Shown here: positions 32,908 through 42,896 of the stretch, one piece after another
Layout of the letters: each line of letters begins with the position of its first letter
How positions within the stretch are numbered: position 1 is the stretch's first letter
Assembly (NCBI GenBank): GCA_950097015.1
Contig: CATNEN010000001.1
Location: forward strand, 25,903,501 to 25,967,500
DNA from: Macrostomum hystrix
Taxonomy: Eukaryota > Platyhelminthes > Macrostomidae
Reading direction: 5' to 3'
DNA length: 64,000 nt
Made by a program: the position numbers and the translations under genes
Notes under the pieces: model-generated
Database searches by the model: none
Seen by the model: only the letters and a program-made list of their open reading frames with translations
What the model was told of the DNA's origin: nothing

Positions 32908-35900
32908 GTCGGGAGGGTCGGCCTCCCGGAGCGCGCTTGCGCGCTCCCCATGGCTGCCGCCTTCACGCGGCGGGACCGTCCGGGTTCGCCCGGCCAAGTG
33001 CAGCCACCACCCCGGACCCGTGCGAGGGTCTTCGAGCGCCCCGGGTTTTTCCACGCTGAGCCAGGCCTCCCAGCTCACCTGACTCAGCTGCTTCTCAGAG
33101 CTGGTGACGTCGAGCCCAACCCTGGGCCGGCCTCCCTGTGCGGAGGCTGTGCCGAGGAGGTAGCCAGGGGCTACTCCACCTGCTGCTCCAGCTGCGGCCT
33201 GTGGTGGCATCGCCGCTGTTCCCGCCTCGCTATCGCGGCCATCAACCGGCTCCACCGGGACAAAGCGCCGTGGCACTGCCCCGCCTGTGCCCCCCAGCCT
33301 GCCGCCTCAGCGCCACAGCCTGCCACGACTCCGGCCCCCTCCGCGGCTGCAGGCCCCTCGGGCACCCACCAGACGCCAACGGCTACGACTCCACCTCCCC
33401 CGAACCCCGCGCCGGCACCCCCGCCCCCCCTGATGGCGAAACCAGCGCGAGCGGGGGCGCCGAACAACAGCGGGGCGGTTTTCCGTATCGTCCAGCTCAA
33501 CGCGGCAGGGCTCCGCTCCCGCAAGCTGGAACTGCTCCACTTCCTGGAGATGCAGGGCGCCGACGTCGCCTGCATCCAGGAGACGAACCTGTCCGGCAAC
33601 ACAGCGGCCCCACGCTTCAAAGGGTGGCAGATCGCTGGCCGGAAGGACCGCAACATTGGCCGCGACGGGGAGGCAGCCAGAACCCACCACGGGGGCGTCT
33701 GCTTCCTTGTCAAGGAGGGTATTCAATTCGCCGACCTTCCACTAGGCGAGCTCGTCACCCACGCCACGTCAGCCGAAGCCTCGGGCCTCCGCATCCACGA
33801 CCCCCGGCTACCGCGCCCCCTGGATGTGATCAACATCTACCTCCCGCCGGTCCGCGCCGCAGATGGTCGCACGGACGACTTCGAGCCCGACTGGATCCCC
33901 GTTTCACGGGACTCGTTGGTGCTGGGCGACTTCAACGCCCACCACGGGATGTGGGACGCCTCGGCGGACGACGACGAGCTGGGTAGGGCCCTCGAAGACT
34001 GGGCGACGACCTACGACCTGGTCGCTCTGAACGACGGCTCCCCAACTAGGATCAGCCCCCGCGGCCTGCCGAGCTCCCCTGACGTCTCCTTCGCCCACGC
34101 CTCCTGGCAAGACCGGATCGAGTGGCGAACCGGGGAGCACATCGGCTCAGACCACCTGCCGATCATCATCGACCTCGCAGCCTCCGGCCCGGCCCGCTCC
34201 AGCACCAAGCGCCTGACGCGGTACGCCTACCACAAGGCGGACTGGGACCTGTTCCAGCGGTCCCTCGACCAGGCCCTGGCCAGCTGGCCGAAGCGCCCCC
34301 CACGCACGGTGCCCGCCGCCGCCAGCAGGTTCGCGTCCGCCGTCACCAGCGCCGCCAAGGCGGCCATCCCGAGAGGCTGCCGGCGCGCCCCGATCGCCTG
34401 GTGGTGCCCGGAAGCCGAGGCGGCTTGCACCGCCCGCCGCGCAGCGCTCGAAGCGCTTCGCGCGAGCCCGGACGACCCGGCGCTCTCGGCCGCGTACCAG
34501 GCTGCTGCCGCCGCGGCTGCTCACGCCATCCTCCGCGCCAAGGAGTCGCTGTGGCGCGATTTCATCACCGACCCGGGGCAAGACCTGTGTTCCGCCGACC
34601 TCTGGCGGATCATCCGGGCCCTCGACGGCCGGTCCCAGGGGACACCCTCGTCGGCTGCCATCCAGGGCTCCTCGGGGGCATCGGCCGTCTCCGACCAACA
34701 GAAGGCCGCGCTTTTCTGCCGGGAGTACGCCGCCGTCAGCAGGCTCCCCAAGAACAAGGCGGAAGACCGGCCGGTTATCCAAGAAGCCCGTCACACGCTC
34801 CGCGCCCCCTGCAGCTGTCAAGGCCTCCGCAGCGGCCCCTGCTCCGACTTCCAGCCCGACGCCCTCCGCCGCGCCTTGGGGCGCCTGCCGGACCGCTCGG
34901 CCCCGGGACCGGACGGGGTCGCGAACATCATGCTGAAGCATCTGTCCGACCTCGGGCTCCGCTGCCTCCTGGACCTCCTGAACCTCTCGTGGAGGACGGG
35001 GGAGGTGCCCGCCCCGTGGCGCCTTGCGGAGATCCGCCCGATCCCCAAGTCGGACAAGCCAGCCGGCCTGACATCCAGCTTCCGCCCTATCAGCCTCCTC
35101 AGCTGCCTGGGCAAGCTCGCCGAGAAGATGGTGAACGAGCGGCTGTCCTACATCCTCGAGGCAAGCAACGCCCTCCACCCGTCGCAAGCCGGTTTCCGTC
35201 AGGGCCGCTCCACGGAGGAGCACATCGCCGCGGCGGCTCAGTACATCTTTGACGGATTCCAGGCCAAGAAGCCGGCCTCCCGCACCGCTCTGCTGCTTGC
35301 AGACTTCTCCAGAGCCTACGACCGCGTCTGGAAAGCGGCCCTCATCGTTAAGCTCGGTCGGAAGGGGATCCCCACGTGCCTCATCCGCTGGCTCAAGGGA
35401 CTTCTCTCCGACAGGAGGGCCTTCGTGCGGTGGGTTGGTGCGGCCTGCAAGCAAATCGTGTTCTCCGAGGGGCTGCCGCAGGGGTCGGTCCTCGCCCCGA
35501 TCCTGTGGGTGATCTACATGGACGATCTCTTGGACGGCGCCCCCAAGAATTGCCTCACGCTGGCGTACGCCGACGACAGCACCTTCGGCGCGCAAGGGAC
35601 CACCCCTCGGGATTGTGAGCGGGCCCTGCAACCGGCGGCCGACTGGCTCGTGCGCTGGTCCCAAACCTGGAAGGTGGACCTGAGCCGCACCAAGTCGGTC
35701 GTCGCGTTCTTCTCGCTCGACCCCCGGGAGGTCAACGGAAAGGTTCAGCCGCGCATCCTCCTCGGCGACACGCCAGCCCCGTTCGAGCTGCACCCGAGGC
35801 TCCTGGGAGTGCATCTCGACTCCCAGCTGACCTTCCGCCACCACGCCAAGCTCCAGCGCCGCGCCCTCCAGCAGCGCACCGGCGTCCTCCGCTGCCTCGC

Positions 35901-37343
35901 GGGCCGCGACTGGGGCCAGGACAGCCAGCGCCTCGCCCAGCTCTACCGCACCTACGCGGAGGCGGCCGCGCTCCACGGCGCCTCCACGTGGCTTACTTTC
36001 GCGTCCGACTCCTGCCGGGACGAAGTCGAGATTGCGCATCGATCGGCCGCTCGCGTCATCACTGGCTGCTGCCGCTCGACCGCCATTGGCGCCCTCATGG
36101 CCGAGGCCGACCTCGTGCCCCTGGCGACCAGAGCGGAGGCGGAAGGCGCAGCCCTGTTCGAGCGAGCCCTCCGTCACCGTCAACCGACTCCGCTCCGCGC
36201 TGCAGCGGGCAAGACCTCGACGCCCCGCTTGCGCGCTCACGGGGATCCTGGGGCCTTCCGCAGGAACTGGCGCGACTCGGCGCAGCACCTGAGCGCCGCC
36301 GCCGGCCTGGCCCCCCTCCCCCGGGAGCAGGAGAACCTCCCTCCGCCGCCATGGTCCGACACCAGCCGGGTCAACATCCGCTGCGACCTCCTGACCGCGA
36401 CCTCCCGGGAGGACGCGCCCCACGTCAGAAAGCAGGCCGCGCTGGAGACGCTGGCGAGCCTCCCGCCCGCCGACCTGGAGCTCTGGACAGACGGTTCAGC
36501 CTCCGGGGGCACCCTCAACGGCGGAGCGGGGGCGGTCATCTTCAGCAGGACCGCGCCGCCAGTCCACCTGTCGCAGGCTGCGGGCCGCTACTCGTCCTCC
36601 TTCCGTGCCGAGGAGTCGGCGCTCCGGTTGGGGCTTCAGCACGTCGCCTCCAGGCCGGACCTCGCCTCCCTGAGCGGCCTCCGCTGCCTGACGGACTCGC
36701 AGTCCCTGCTCCGAGCCCTCGAGAAGGGACCGTCCAGGTCCTCCTCGCCAGCGTGCCGGGAGATCTGGATGCTGCTGACCCACATTGCCGCCCGCTTCCA
36801 AATTTGGCTGCAATGGGTCCCCAGCCACTGCGACCTCCGGCGGAACGATGCCGCGGACGCCACCGCCAGGACCGCGGCCGGCCTCCCCCAGGACGAGACG
36901 CCGATCGACTTCGGGTCAGCGCGGGCCGCCCTCCGCCGGGTCCTCGCCGAGCGCACCCGCGAAGCCTACGCGGCCGACCCGCACTGCGCCACCCACCGTC
37001 TGGCAACCGCCACCGCCGCCCCGCGGCCATGCCTAAACCGGGCCGACGCGGTGACCCTCGCCCAGCTGCGCACGGGCCACTCACCGCTCCTGCGCTGGTA
37101 TCGGCACCGGATCGGCCTGGACACCGCCGCCACCTGCCCCCGCTGCGGGGCCGCCGACGAAGACGTGGCCCACGTTTTCCTGCACTGCCGGGCCCTTGAC
37201 GACCTTCGGGCCCGCATCCTTGGACCAAACCCGTCCCTGGCCGTCCTCTCGACGGATGGCCCCCGCGCGCTCGAATTCCTCCACACGGTAGGGGCGCAGA
37301 CACGCCCCCCGGATCCTACCGGCCGGGAGTAACAACAACAACA
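32908..37343 (+). mobile_element. Complete APE-type non-LTR retrotransposon, 4.4 kb
   Basis: The element is bounded by a 14-bp direct repeat, ACCTAGCGAGTCGG, at 32894-32907 and 37344-37357. This is its target-site duplication, since uninterrupted copies of the target exist in the adjacent 94-bp units. The 5' leader is only 42 bp, and after the stop codon there are just 11 bases, a CAA-repeat tail. One intact ORF fills the rest. It is far richer in G+C than the flanks. Clade not assigned; the domain order (APE, RT, RNase H, CCHC in one ORF) suits the I/Ingi-like groups. Confidence 0.9.
32950..37332 (+). CDS. Retrotransposon polyprotein with 2A-like motif, PHD-like finger, APE, RT, RNase H
   Basis: A 1460-aa ORF with no breaks. 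Residues 52-60 read GDVEPNPGP, matching the D-V/I-E-x-N-P-G-P consensus of 2A ribosome-skipping peptides; separation would fall between Gly59 and Pro60. A PHD-like zinc site follows (C64, C67, C79, C82, H87, C90, C110, C113), then a Pro/Ala-rich linker to about 175. The APE endonuclease (about 178-405) has N184, E211, GDFN at 326-329 and SDH at 400-402. The RT has D785, GLPQGS at 841-846 and YADD at 873-876. RNase H has D1181, E1221 and D1249, followed by a CCHC knuckle (C1396, C1399, H1408, C1413). All catalytic residues expected for target-primed reverse transcription are present. It acts in the nucleus on its own RNA. The initiator ATG follows the 42-base leader. Confidence 0.93.
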   Translation: MAAAFTRRDRPGSPGQVQPPPRTRARVFERPGFFHAEPGLPAHLTQLLLRAGDVEPNPGPASLCGGCAEEVARGYSTCCSSCGLWWHRRCSRLAIAAINRLHRDKAPWHCPACAPQPAASAPQPATTPAPSAAAGPSGTHQTPTATTPPPPNPAPAPPPPLMAKPARAGAPNNSGAVFRIVQLNAAGLRSRKLELLHFLEMQGADVACIQETNLSGNTAAPRFKGWQIAGRKDRNIGRDGEAARTHHGGVCFLVKEGIQFADLPLGELVTHATSAEASGLRIHDPRLPRPLDVINIYLPPVRAADGRTDDFEPDWIPVSRDSLVLGDFNAHHGMWDASADDDELGRALEDWATTYDLVALNDGSPTRISPRGLPSSPDVSFAHASWQDRIEWRTGEHIGSDHLPIIIDLAASGPARSSTKRLTRYAYHKADWDLFQRSLDQALASWPKRPPRTVPAAASRFASAVTSAAKAAIPRGCRRAPIAWWCPEAEAACTARRAALEALRASPDDPALSAAYQAAAAAAAHAILRAKESLWRDFITDPGQDLCSADLWRIIRALDGRSQGTPSSAAIQGSSGASAVSDQQKAALFCREYAAVSRLPKNKAEDRPVIQEARHTLRAPCSCQGLRSGPCSDFQPDALRRALGRLPDRSAPGPDGVANIMLKHLSDLGLRCLLDLLNLSWRTGEVPAPWRLAEIRPIPKSDKPAGLTSSFRPISLLSCLGKLAEKMVNERLSYILEASNALHPSQAGFRQGRSTEEHIAAAAQYIFDGFQAKKPASRTALLLADFSRAYDRVWKAALIVKLGRKGIPTCLIRWLKGLLSDRRAFVRWVGAACKQIVFSEGLPQGSVLAPILWVIYMDDLLDGAPKNCLTLAYADDSTFGAQGTTPRDCERALQPAADWLVRWSQTWKVDLSRTKSVVAFFSLDPREVNGKVQPRILLGDTPAPFELHPRLLGVHLDSQLTFRHHAKLQRRALQQRTGVLRCLAGRDWGQDSQRLAQLYRTYAEAAALHGASTWLTFASDSCRDEVEIAHRSAARVITGCCRSTAIGALMAEADLVPLATRAEAEGAALFERALRHRQPTPLRAAAGKTSTPRLRAHGDPGAFRRNWRDSAQHLSAAAGLAPLPREQENLPPPPWSDTSRVNIRCDLLTATSREDAPHVRKQAALETLASLPPADLELWTDGSASGGTLNGGAGAVIFSRTAPPVHLSQAAGRYSSSFRAEESALRLGLQHVASRPDLASLSGLRCLTDSQSLLRALEKGPSRSSSPACREIWMLLTHIAARFQIWLQWVPSHCDLRRNDAADATARTAAGLPQDETPIDFGSARAALRRVLAERTREAYAADPHCATHRLATATAAPRPCLNRADAVTLAQLRTGHSPLLRWYRHRIGLDTAATCPRCGAADEDVAHVFLHCRALDDLRARILGPNPSLAVLSTDGPRALEFLHTVGAQTRPPDPTGRE

Positions 37344-38040
37344 ACCTAGCGAGTCGGCTGGCTGGGCCATGGAGCTCTGAGTCTAGAAACTGGAGAGACA
37401 ACTCCCCGCCAAACCCCCCATTTCCCGGACCAGTATGGGCTGACTGGCTGTCCCGAAAATATAGGAAATTCTGATTCACTACTTGAAGAAAAACACTGAT
37501 AACTTCCGCATCGTACAACAGAATTTCAAAATGTTTCATAGTGTTATTAGAAAGCTTAATAAATTCTCCATTTTTTAGGTGAAGCTTGTGCGTCTACCTG
37601 TTTAATCTGGTGAGCCGTGCTTAAATTAAGTTTAAAGAAGACGAAAATTGTAATCTTTTAGATAAAAATTCGCAAAGTTGTACTGCCGAAAATTTTCATA
37701 TTTTTTGCCATTTCAAAAAGTTTATTAGTTCATTCGATAGGAATGGATGTTTTCTACAACTTAAGCTATATTTCGCTAAAATCTGGCAATTAATAAAAAT
37801 GTTTCTGCAAAACAACTTTTTAAGGTCGTGCACTGCTAAGTGTAAATTTTTGTCTTCCGTAACTTTATTTAAGCACAGCTCAGTAGCTAAAACTGCAGGT
37901 AGGTGTACAAGCTTCAGCTGAAATGTGGACAATTTATTCAGCTTTCTAATATTAATGAAACAAACTTTTTGGGGTTTGGCCGGGGGTGTCTCTCCAGTTT
38001 CTACTCGTAGATTCAGAGCTCAATGGCTGGGCGCACAAAG
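37344..38040. mobile_element. Non-autonomous TIR element, copy A (interrupted by the LINE)
   Basis: Left end GAGCTCTGAATCTAGAAACT...CTCCCCGCCAAACCCCC, inverted right end near 37985-38035 (GTCTCTCCAGTTTCTA, then GATTCAGAGCTC). The AT-rich interior (for example TTCATTCGATAGG near 37730) aligns with 38815-39565. No transposase ORF. Confidence 0.65.
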
Positions 38041-38339
38041 CCCACCTCAAGTAGACTAAGGTTCAGGGGTTTGGAGTGCAGCTGCACTAAGCGCTGGCGG
38101 GTCGCGTATTGTCTGGCCGCGACACGCGATCAATTTTCATTCTTACAGAACGAATAAAAGCAAAAAATTCAATTTTATATTTTGCCTTGTCGAAGTTTTC
38201 CCGATGGTTCTCTGGGATCTCCTGATTTGGATTTTGTAAAAATTTGGACTATTCATTAAAGCTCCGAACCTACCAGTCTACTGGAGTATGTGCAGTGTTC
38301 TAGCAATAAAACAGCAAAGAAACAGTTGATCCATTATTT

Positions 38340-38745
38340 CAGGGGTTGGCAAACTCCGGCCCACGGGTTAGATGCGGCCCTCATAGCTCCCAAATCCGGC
38401 CCGTTGCCCCTTCCGACACCTATAGTAACCTGTTTCATCTTTCCCCTGTCTCATCTCCCCCGTGTGTCACCTCTCCCGTGTGTCCGTGTCTCGTCTCTCC
38501 CGTGTCTTATCTCTCCTTTGTCTCACCTCTCCCGTGTCTCATATCTCCTTTGTGTCATCTCTCCCGTGTCTCATTTCTCCCGAGTCTCATCTCTCCCGTG
38601 CCTCATCTTTCCCCTGCCTCATCTCTCCTCTGTCTCATCTCTCCCCTATGATATATTTATCTTATATTTCTACAGTCAATGCGGCCCGCTGTCGTCTTTT
38701 AGGTTATCTTCTTGGCCCGCTAGCTAATAAGTTTGCTGACCCCTG
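38340..38745. mobile_element. hAT-type MITE
   Basis: Terminal inverted repeats CAGGGGTTGGCAAACT and AGTTTGCTGACCCCTG, with subterminal GCGGCCC/GGCCCGC, the common layout of non-autonomous hAT elements. Flanking 8-mers CATTATTT and CCTTATTC match at six positions, consistent with an aged target duplication. The centre is a tandem repeat. Confidence 0.85.
38440..38655. repeat. TCATCTCTCCCGTGTC tandem array inside the hAT MITE
   Basis: About 13 units of 15-16 bp (TCATCTCTCCCGTGTC, with CCTTTGTC and CCTGCC variants) lie entirely between the MITE's subterminal repeats. Confidence 0.88.
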
Positions 38746-38814
38746 CCTTATTCGAACAGTTTTCCTTGAAATGAGCTGGAAATGTTCCCGTAGAGATGGT
38801 AGGAGTGGGTGAGA

Positions 38815-39565
38815 TGGGGCATGCAGCTCTGAATCTACGAGTAGAAACTGCAGAGATAACTCCCCATCAAACCCTTCGCTTTCCGGACCAGTGTAGGCTG
38901 ACTGGCTGTCACTAAAATACACTGGGTAGATAGGAAATTCATATGCTTAACAAGGAAACTCACAGGTTACTTGCGTACAGTACAACACATTTTCTCAATG
39001 TTTATTTTATTATAAAGATTAATAAATGAAGCTGAAGCTGTGTGTCTGACTGTTTTAACTAATTAGCCGTGCTCAAATAAAGTTTAAGAATGACAAATCT
39101 CTCAGACCTAAATCCAAAAAGTTGTAATGCAGTAAAGTAAATGCTATTTTTCGCCTTTTTGAAAATTTTTGTTTTTCATTCGATAGGTATGATGTTTTCT
39201 AGGATTAGAGCTACATTGCGTTAATATCGGGAAATTAATTTCTTTTCTGAGGTTCTGCACTACTTAATGACATTCTTTTCATTTCTAAAACTTCCTTTCA
39301 GTACATTTCACTTGCTGAAACATTTCCACACACAATTTTCACACGCACAAAAGCCGGAACACAAGCTTCAGCTAATATGAAGCGAGTTTATACCGCTTTC
39401 TAATGCAGCAAAGGCTTTGAAAATATGTTGCAGTCTTCCAAGTTGCGATCCGAATTCCCTATCCGCCCATTGTATTCTCGTGGGCAACCTGTCAGCCAGT
39501 CAGCCAACACTCGTCCGGAAAACTGAGGTTTGTCTCAATACAGTTTCTAGTTTCAGAGCTCCATG
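38815..39565. mobile_element. Non-autonomous TIR element, copy B
   Basis: Diverged collinear copy of 37360-38035: AGCTCTGAATCTACGAGTAG at the left, GACCAGTGTAGGCTGACTGG, TTCATTCGATAGG near 39176, and an inverted right end (TTTCTAGTTTCAGAGCTCCATGG) near 39541-39564. No coding sequence. Confidence 0.65.
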
Positions 39566-39626
39566 GATACGTCTTGCGTCGGCTCCTAGTAAGAGAAACA
39601 AATTTAAAGCCTTCATACGCTCGTGC

Positions 39627-40035
39627 CTACCATTGTACCTACCATTGTACCTACCATTGTACCTACCACCTACCATTGTACCTACCATTGTACCTACCAT
39701 TGTACCTACCACCTACCATTGTACCTATCATTGTACCTACCATTGTACCTACCATTGTACCTACCATTGTACCTACCATTGTACCTACCATTGTACCTAC
39801 CATTATACCTACCATTATACCTACCATTGTACCTACCACCTACCATTGTACCTACCATTGTACCTACCATTGTACCTACCACCTACCATTGTACCTACCA
39901 TTGTACCTACCATTGTACCTATCATTGTACCTACCATTGTACCTACCATTGTACCTACCATTGTACCTACCATTGTACCTATCATTGTACCTACCATTTT
40001 ACCTACCATTGTACCTACCATTGTACCTACGTACA
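39627..40035 (+). repeat. 12-bp minisatellite (ACCATTGTACCT)n
   Basis: About 33 units of CTACCATTGTAC with occasional ACC-ACCT and ATCATTGTAC variants. Because the unit is a multiple of three, all frames stay open; the predicted repeats such as TIVP are artefacts. Confidence 0.93.
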
Positions 40036-40676
40036 ATATCATCGCGAATCAAGCAAGATTCTACTTACATCCCTTTTTAGTTTAGTTTAGCTACTGATAA
40101 TGCATTTAGGTGTGACTGCCTTCTGCTCTCTCTGAGCGAGGGGCAATTAAGGCTTATGACATGCACGTCAGGCAGCAAGAGAAGAGGCTGGAAGCACTGT
40201 GCCATTCCGGATGTTTGACTTCCAGTTTCCGTTTCCAGTTGCATTAGACATGAAATGATGCATGCAGCAAGCATTTTAGGCAACAGGTGCTTTGGGATTT
40301 GCTGAGCAAACAAAAAAGAAGTTTTATTTTTTGCTTGTTTGCTACGAATTTTTTTTGGACTCATTCCATTGAGGGGCTGGTTTTTGGATTTGCAGTTTCT
40401 TAATTATCTAATATTAAAAATTAGCTAGAGGTATATTCAGGATTGAGAAGTCAGTGCACTTTTATTGCATGACAAGAATCGCCAGTATAAAGGATTACAT
40501 AAGACGAGGAATAAAGACCTAGTACATAGGAAAAACAATAAGGCCATTGCGAAAAAAATACATTCGTTTGGCATTAATCGGCCTCTCCGCACTACCCTGG
40601 CACTGCCTTTTATCCGAGATTTTTTGAGATATCGGACATTAAGTACCAAATGTTTCTGCTTCACGGCCGTGCAGAC

Positions 40677-41385
40677 TCAGCCACGCAGGTAGTAGTCTCC
40701 AGCTGAGCTGCTCAGACTAGCAGGCGGGTAGGCGAACCTGAGCAGGTGGCACACCTGCTGCTGGCCTGAGAAGATCACAGCCTGACAGTCGGCAGCCTTG
40801 GCCTCGCACTGAAACAGGCAGTCGAGCTCGACCAAGGCCGGGACCGCCCAGAATGTCTGCCGAATGGTCTCCACATTCTTTGATGGCCTTGGCGCTGTCT
40901 TAAAACAGTGTTTCACTGAAACGAATGCAGAAAGGCGTTTAAAGGGATGTTTGATTTGATCACAATAACGGAAACTCACAGGGGTAGGTGAGGGCGAACA
41001 CGGAGTTCCTCCAGGCTGCTCCGCACTTCTGCAGCGGGTTTCCAGTGCACATCATGTTGCAGTCACTGTCACCAGCTCTTCCGTACGAGCCGAATGAGTT
41101 GCCGCACAGGCAGTTCGATCCGTACTGCACACCGAAGTAGGGGAAGCCACCCAGTGAGCAGACGCTGCTGCAGAACTCGTGCGAGTTGCTGGCTGAATCG
41201 ATGCGGCTTACTTCCATGACTTTGAGACCACCGATTCTGATGACGCCACTCAGTCCGTTCAGGTCCCTGACGGAGTTGTCAACGAAGCAGCCGATATAGG
41301 AGAACTCAACTGTCCTGGCAGCCACACAGAACAGGAATGCAGCGGAGACTGCGCCAGTACAGATGACGCCCTTTTTGAAAAACAT
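40677..41385 (-). CDS. Secreted WSC + PAN-like protein, copy 4
   Basis: Seen: exon 1 40980-41385 and exon 2 40677-40915 (64-bp intron) give 214 aa. A signal peptide precedes the eight-cysteine WSC domain (CLCGN, SDCNMMC, LQKCG) and the PAN-like domain with four cysteines. Upstream on the minus strand, GCATTTATACC and an acceptor-like CTTATTTCAG lie within 40 bp of the ATG. Sequence after residue 20 is close to copy 5. It is transcribed in the same direction as copy 5, about 1.5 kb away. Role inferred from the domains only. Confidence 0.88.
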
Positions 41386-42896
41386 TTCAGCGCTTCTCTG
41401 AAATAAGGTATAAATGCTTCTCCTTGGAGCTTTCTCTCTCCGCGCGAATGAAAAAATGTGTTTTAAATACAGGTGCTTTTCGTCTGAAGCTTCAATCAGT
41501 CTCGGTGTTTCGAGTCAGTATTAGCCCCTTCTCACTATGCCAAGGGTTAAACACATGCACGGGGCTTGTTGACCGAAGCAGAACAGCCTTAACAGATAAA
41601 AAGGCAAAGCCATTTCCCACGTAAGGGGGAGACCACGGGGAATTTGAAATACACCCAAACCGAATGACCGTTTTTCGTGAAAGTTTAACAGTTTAATCAA
41701 AATTTCAAGTTTCAAATTTTCAAATTAAGACTAATTTTCAAATCGGTCCGACTTCAGCATCGTCGTCGAGATTTTCAGCGATTCTAGGTGACAAGGCCAG
41801 ACAACATTGCTACGTAAACGTCTATGGCGAATTTACGAGTCAAAAAATTAATAACAATATAATCAATACAATATAACAAAAATTTTGGATTAAATTTTGT
41901 GAGCAGAACAATCATGATGTTGGTAGTTTTTCATTAGAAAATCGTTTATATCTTAATGATGTTTTGTGATTCTGAAAGTTATTTTACCGGAGCGGAAAAT
42001 TTTAGCCCACGTTCTGGATTTTCATTGCGATTGGATATCTTGGTTATTGATCATTGATTCTTGATATCCGCTGGAATATTGAGGGGCAGCTAAGAACCTA
42101 GAGCTCAGCTGTGACGGCCACATAAAACACATGCAACCGAACCAAGCGATACAATCGAGGAGCGGCTACCTGTCTCAAACTCAATACCAGTACTTTTAGT
42201 AGTAAGTAGAGCAAAGTCGATAAGCCATACAAAAAATATTTCGTATAAAACATTTAACGTTAAAGAGAGATTATCCAAGAATTCGATTAAATGAAAGGAG
42301 CATTCAATTTCCTGTACAGTAGGTTGGGAGGGTGAGCGCCACTGTTGCTTCCTGGTAAGTGAAGCAAACAGACGAGGCTTGCCAGCCTACGGTCGCAGTA
42401 ATTTACCTTTTACTAAAGGGAACTCGAAAGTAGCCAACTTTTATCTAGCTGGAACTTAACTCTGAAAATGCTTTGAGATGTGACTGCCTTCTGTTTGCTC
42501 TGGGTGGGGGCGGAGAAGCATCGGAAGAGCTCATCCCTGGCTCCTGTACTTTAGTCTTAATGGCCGTTCGAGCCTTTTCTTCTAGCCGAGTGCATTGCAT
42601 GCAGGGACCGCCAAAGATGAGATTTAGCATAGCAACTTCCATTTCCTCCTTTTGCTTGCAATCAGTCAGGTCTCAATGAAGTCTATGCTTTTCAAAAATT
42701 GGCTTGACATTGAATAAAACGCTTTGTTGTGAACCGCACCTTAACTTCTGAAAAGTGTGTTTCCAATATCGCAATATATTTCGTGAGAGAAATGTTTTTT
42801 AGAAGGACACTAGCCTTTTTTCAGAAGCTTTCAAGCGTAGCAATTGCTTAAATGTTAACCTATGAGAAAATCAACGAGTTCCATTTCAAGGTACAC
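41386..42896. other. Intergenic between WSC copies 4 and 5, no gene seen
   Basis: Contains GTCTATGG at 41820-41827 and a segment near 42470-42520 (GATGTGACTGCCTTCTG...) that resembles 40105-40135, suggesting a small dispersed repeat. No exon is supported. Confidence 0.5.

Noticed and set aside
34147-36423. 758-codon minus-strand open frame antisense to the retrotransposon
   Set aside because: GC-rich coding DNA avoids stops on the opposite strand; the sense frame carries all domains and catalytic residues.
39417-40090. Repeated TIVPTIVP and CTYHCTYH frames
   Set aside because: The 12-bp unit keeps all frames open; no domain.
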